Source: Marivita hallyeonensis
GTDB taxonomy: Bacteria > Pseudomonadota > Alphaproteobacteria > Rhodobacterales > Rhodobacteraceae
Assembly: GCF_900129875.1 (NCBI RefSeq)
Contig: NZ_FQXC01000001.1
Location: 744,001-808,000 of the forward strand
Direction: 5' to 3'
DNA length: 64,000 bases
Part shown: piece after piece, positions 61,847-64,000 of the stretch
Layout: the number at the start of each line of letters is the position of its first letter
Position numbering within the stretch: the stretch's first letter is position 1
Program-made: the position numbers and the translations under genes
The notes under the pieces: generated by a model
What the model was told of the DNA's origin: nothing
Seen by the model: the letters and a program-made list of their open reading frames with translations, nothing else
The model's database searches: none

Positions 61847-63243
61847 CGCCGCCCGAAGAACAGCGCGATCTGCCGCGCCTGACGCTGGAACAGCCAGGGC
61901 GACTTCGGAACTTCGTCCTGCGCCTCGACCGCATCGATGGTGCGTCGCACCAAGATCACCGAAAGAACCCCGAACAGAACGCCTCCCGCGGCTTGCCCGA
62001 TCAGCACCCCCGGTGCGCCGAAAAGCAGCGACCCGACCCAGACAAAGGGAATAACCCCCAGCGTGTGCCGTCCCCAATTGAGCCATGTGGAATAGAATGG
62101 GCGTCCCACATTATTGAAGCAGGCGTTCGAGACAAAGAGCATCCCGTTGAAGAAAAACGCCAGCGCCAAAGGACCGCAGAAGAGGTAAATCAACGTCAGG
62201 GACACTCCCTGCGCGTTGAAGAGCGCCGCGATATGGCTGCGAAGCACGAACAGCGCAAGCGTCGCCACCAGCACGACAATCCCGGTAAAGAGCAGCGCGT
62301 CAAACAACGCCCGGCGCACCCGGACAAAGTCTTTCGCGCCGTAGTTCTGGCCGATGATCGGTCCGACCGCGCCCGACAGGGCAAAGATCGTGCCGAAGGC
62401 GATGGGCGTCAGGCGGCCCACGATGGCCATGCCCGCCACCGCCTCCTCGCCATACTCGGCCATCGCGCGCGTCACCCAGGCCTGTCCGACCGGTGTTGCC
62501 AGCTGCGTCAGGATCGCGGGCAAAGAGATCGCGAGGATCGGCGTCAGATCTTTGAAAAACCCGGCGAAGCGCGGCCAGGACAATCCGCCGTGGTGCTGGA
62601 AGATCGGCACCAAGGCGAGCCCCGCGATGGTGAACCGGGCAATGACACTGCCCAAGGCCGCACCCATGAGTTCCAGCCCGAAGGTGAAGATCAACACCGG
62701 TGCAACTGCCGCGTTCACCGCCCCGCCCACCACCGTCGCCGTCATCGCACGCCGCGCATCGCCATGCGCGCGCAGGATCGCGCCCCCTGCCATACCGATC
62801 AGGAGAACGGGCAGCGAGGGCACGATGATCGACAGGTAAAGAACGGCCAGATCAGCCGTCTCGCCTGTCGCGCCCAGCAGACCGACAAGAAAACCGAGGT
62901 TCTGCCAGACCAGTGCCGCGAACACGATGGCAAGAAGGACACCCGCCACCAGAGCGCTCGACGCACGTTGACGCGCAAGTTCCGGGTCTCCGGCCCCTAG
63001 CGCGCGCGCCACCAAGGCCCCCGCCGCGATGGCGATGCCGATGTTGAACGAGGTCGTGAAAAAGAGGATCGCACCCGCATACCCGACCGCGGCGGCGAGC
63101 TCTTCTTTGCCCAGCATCGAGATGAAGATCATGTCGACGAAATCGACCGCGAAGACGGCCATGAGCCCGACCGAAGCCGTCAGGGACATCACAGAGATGT
63201 GGCGAAAGAGATTGCCTTTGAGAAAGACGGCCTGATCAGACAT
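61843..63243 (-). CDS. MATE family efflux transporter (NorM/DinF-like)
   Basis: A membrane exporter of 466 residues with 12 predicted helices. First repeat: ISVMSLTASVGLMAVFAVDF, then FISMLGKEELAAAVGYAGAI. Second repeat from about residue 230: ISLPAILTQLATPVGQAWVT, GRLTPIAFGTIFALSGAVGP. Exports organic cations or metabolites. Not a close relative of the MATE at 49075 by these segments. It converges with the MFS gene. Confidence 0.92.
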   Translation of the reverse strand: MSDQAVFLKGNLFRHISVMSLTASVGLMAVFAVDFVDMIFISMLGKEELAAAVGYAGAILFFTTSFNIGIAIAAGALVARALGAGDPELARQRASSALVAGVLLAIVFAALVWQNLGFLVGLLGATGETADLAVLYLSIIVPSLPVLLIGMAGGAILRAHGDARRAMTATVVGGAVNAAVAPVLIFTFGLELMGAALGSVIARFTIAGLALVPIFQHHGGLSWPRFAGFFKDLTPILAISLPAILTQLATPVGQAWVTRAMAEYGEEAVAGMAIVGRLTPIAFGTIFALSGAVGPIIGQNYGAKDFVRVRRALFDALLFTGIVVLVATLALFVLRSHIAALFNAQGVSLTLIYLFCGPLALAFFFNGMLFVSNACFNNVGRPFYSTWLNWGRHTLGVIPFVWVGSLLFGAPGVLIGQAAGGVLFGVLSVILVRRTIDAVEAQDEVPKSPWLFQRQARQIALFFGRR

Positions 63244-63364
63244 TCGGGAAGCCTGTCACGGATCATGGAGCACGAAAAGCCTGAATGCGCTTGGTGACGA
63301 CGCGCTTGAGGGGGTTAACAAACCACTATACGGTTGAATGATCAGGTTCGTAGGAGTGCGAGTT

Positions 63365-64000
63365 ATGGCGACTGTTTATCTGGATGGGAATTTCGACCTG
63401 CTGAACAGCTTTGACCATCAGGACGTCATCTACCCGTTCTACAGCATTGAATTCAGCCCCAATCTGATCACGGTCACGCATGGCGGGTTGGGGGCCTTTA
63501 CCAACCAGTATTCCGGCAGTTTCACGCAGGCGGACAACGGGGTGATTTCCGGTACGGTGGTCGGGGTGATGGGGCACTACTTCAGCGATGCCATTTCGCC
63601 CGACTCCAAATGGCCCGAACTGATGTTCATGGCGCAGGGAATGGCAGTGGAATTCGCCGATTTCGAGGCGGTCTTGGCCGACGACGGCACCTTTCCATCG
63701 CCCGAGGCGTTGTTGCTGGCCGAGAACGATTTGATCTACGTCGTCAATCACCAGGGGGGATATGGCTACCCCGTCCTGCGCGGCTACGCTGGCGATGATC
63801 GCATCTTTGGCGGTTACTGGTCCAACGACAACATGCAGGGCGATGACGGCGATGACGAGCTCATCGGCTATGGCGGCAACGACACGCTGACCGGCGGGGC
63901 GGGCAACGACCGTCTGAGCGCATCTTCTGGCAACAACCAGTTCGAAGGCGGCGCCGGCGACGACTGGATCAGCGGCGAGCCCGGGTATTACTTTGTCGGC
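63365..64000 (+). CDS. Calcium-binding RTX-repeat protein (3' partial)
   Basis: The first 212 residues of a protein cut off by the window end. There is no classic signal peptide. The N-terminal 150 residues (starting MATVYLDGNFDLLNSFDHQD) match nothing I recognise. From about residue 153, nonapeptide-type repeats GDDGDDELIGYGGNDTLTGG and AGNDRLSASSGNNQFEGGAG are hemolysin-type Ca2+-binding repeats. Such proteins are usually exported by type I secretion, with a C-terminal signal beyond the window. Start at 63365 with TAGGAG eight bases before; an upstream in-frame ATG at 63338 lacks an RBS. Confidence 0.85.
   Translation, partial: MATVYLDGNFDLLNSFDHQDVIYPFYSIEFSPNLITVTHGGLGAFTNQYSGSFTQADNGVISGTVVGVMGHYFSDAISPDSKWPELMFMAQGMAVEFADFEAVLADDGTFPSPEALLLAENDLIYVVNHQGGYGYPVLRGYAGDDRIFGGYWSNDNMQGDDGDDELIGYGGNDTLTGGAGNDRLSASSGNNQFEGGAGDDWISGEPGYYFVG

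Noticed and set aside
60823-63000. Open frame of over 700 codons on the plus strand across the MFS and MATE genes
   Set aside because: Composition is arginine/glycine/alanine-rich with no family features, and it overlaps two clear transporters in other frames.

Overview
The window looks like a chromosomal segment of an alphaproteobacterium of the family Rhodobacteraceae, roseobacter type. This rests on the GC-rich coding sequence, a class I lysyl-tRNA synthetase, a PhrB-type iron-sulfur (6-4) photolyase, a DmdC-type acyl-CoA dehydrogenase, FnrL-like and LiuR-like sites, and many small conserved families typical of this group. No genus can be assigned by eye. No tRNA, rRNA or CRISPR array was recognised. 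The first gene (PBP4-type carboxypeptidase) and the last (RTX calcium-binding protein) run off the ends.

Layout. 1-12 kb: housekeeping and stress genes: dacB, a sulfotransferase, TerB, lysyl-tRNA synthetase, a ParA ATPase, a usp/hemerythrin pair behind an FnrL-like box, meaB, rpmB, a PCu(A)C copper chaperone, a sirtuin, a protein tyrosine phosphatase and a DksA-like protein. 12.3-15.1 kb: an accessory patch between the DksA-like gene and lepA, with about 1.1 kb lacking convincing genes, a DUF4160/DUF2442 pair flanked by two copies of a ~168 bp direct repeat, and an AT-rich DUF2971 gene. 15-23.5 kb: lepA, small conserved genes, an SDR/photolyase pair, a cluster of five hairpins, and the NADP-malic enzyme behind a 36 bp palindrome. 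23.6-28.2 kb: a compact nucleoside salvage operon, cdd-deoA-deoB-add-upp. 28.17-31.18 kb: a 3.0 kb IS1595-family element carrying passenger genes. It has 24 bp terminal inverted repeats and 8 bp target duplications, and sits exactly after the upp stop codon.

31-36 kb: conserved envelope genes, then a LysR regulator divergent from a monooxygenase/NTF2-like/GST set. 36-50 kb: a fatty-acid beta-oxidation region (acyl-CoA ligase, hydratase/3-hydroxyacyl-CoA dehydrogenase, thiolase, two acyl-CoA dehydrogenases) with two MerR regulators, a LiuR-like palindrome, two thioesterases and a MATE exporter. 50.6-54 kb: trpB, then two exported PepSY-type proteins with very long aspartate-rich tails encoded by GAY repeats, followed by a membrane-anchored LuxR-type regulator. 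54-60.5 kb: DUF2237, DUF2332, pth, a chromate efflux/resistance pair, a DUF1906 secreted protein and rplY. 60.6-64 kb: an MFS and a MATE transporter and the start of an RTX protein.

The most unusual items are the passenger-carrying IS1595 element, the aspartate-rich PepSY/LuxR module, the repeat-flanked DUF4160/DUF2442 island beside the AT-rich DUF2971 gene, and two non-coding elements bounded by long, mutually similar inverted repeats (9091-9255 and 43510-43748).
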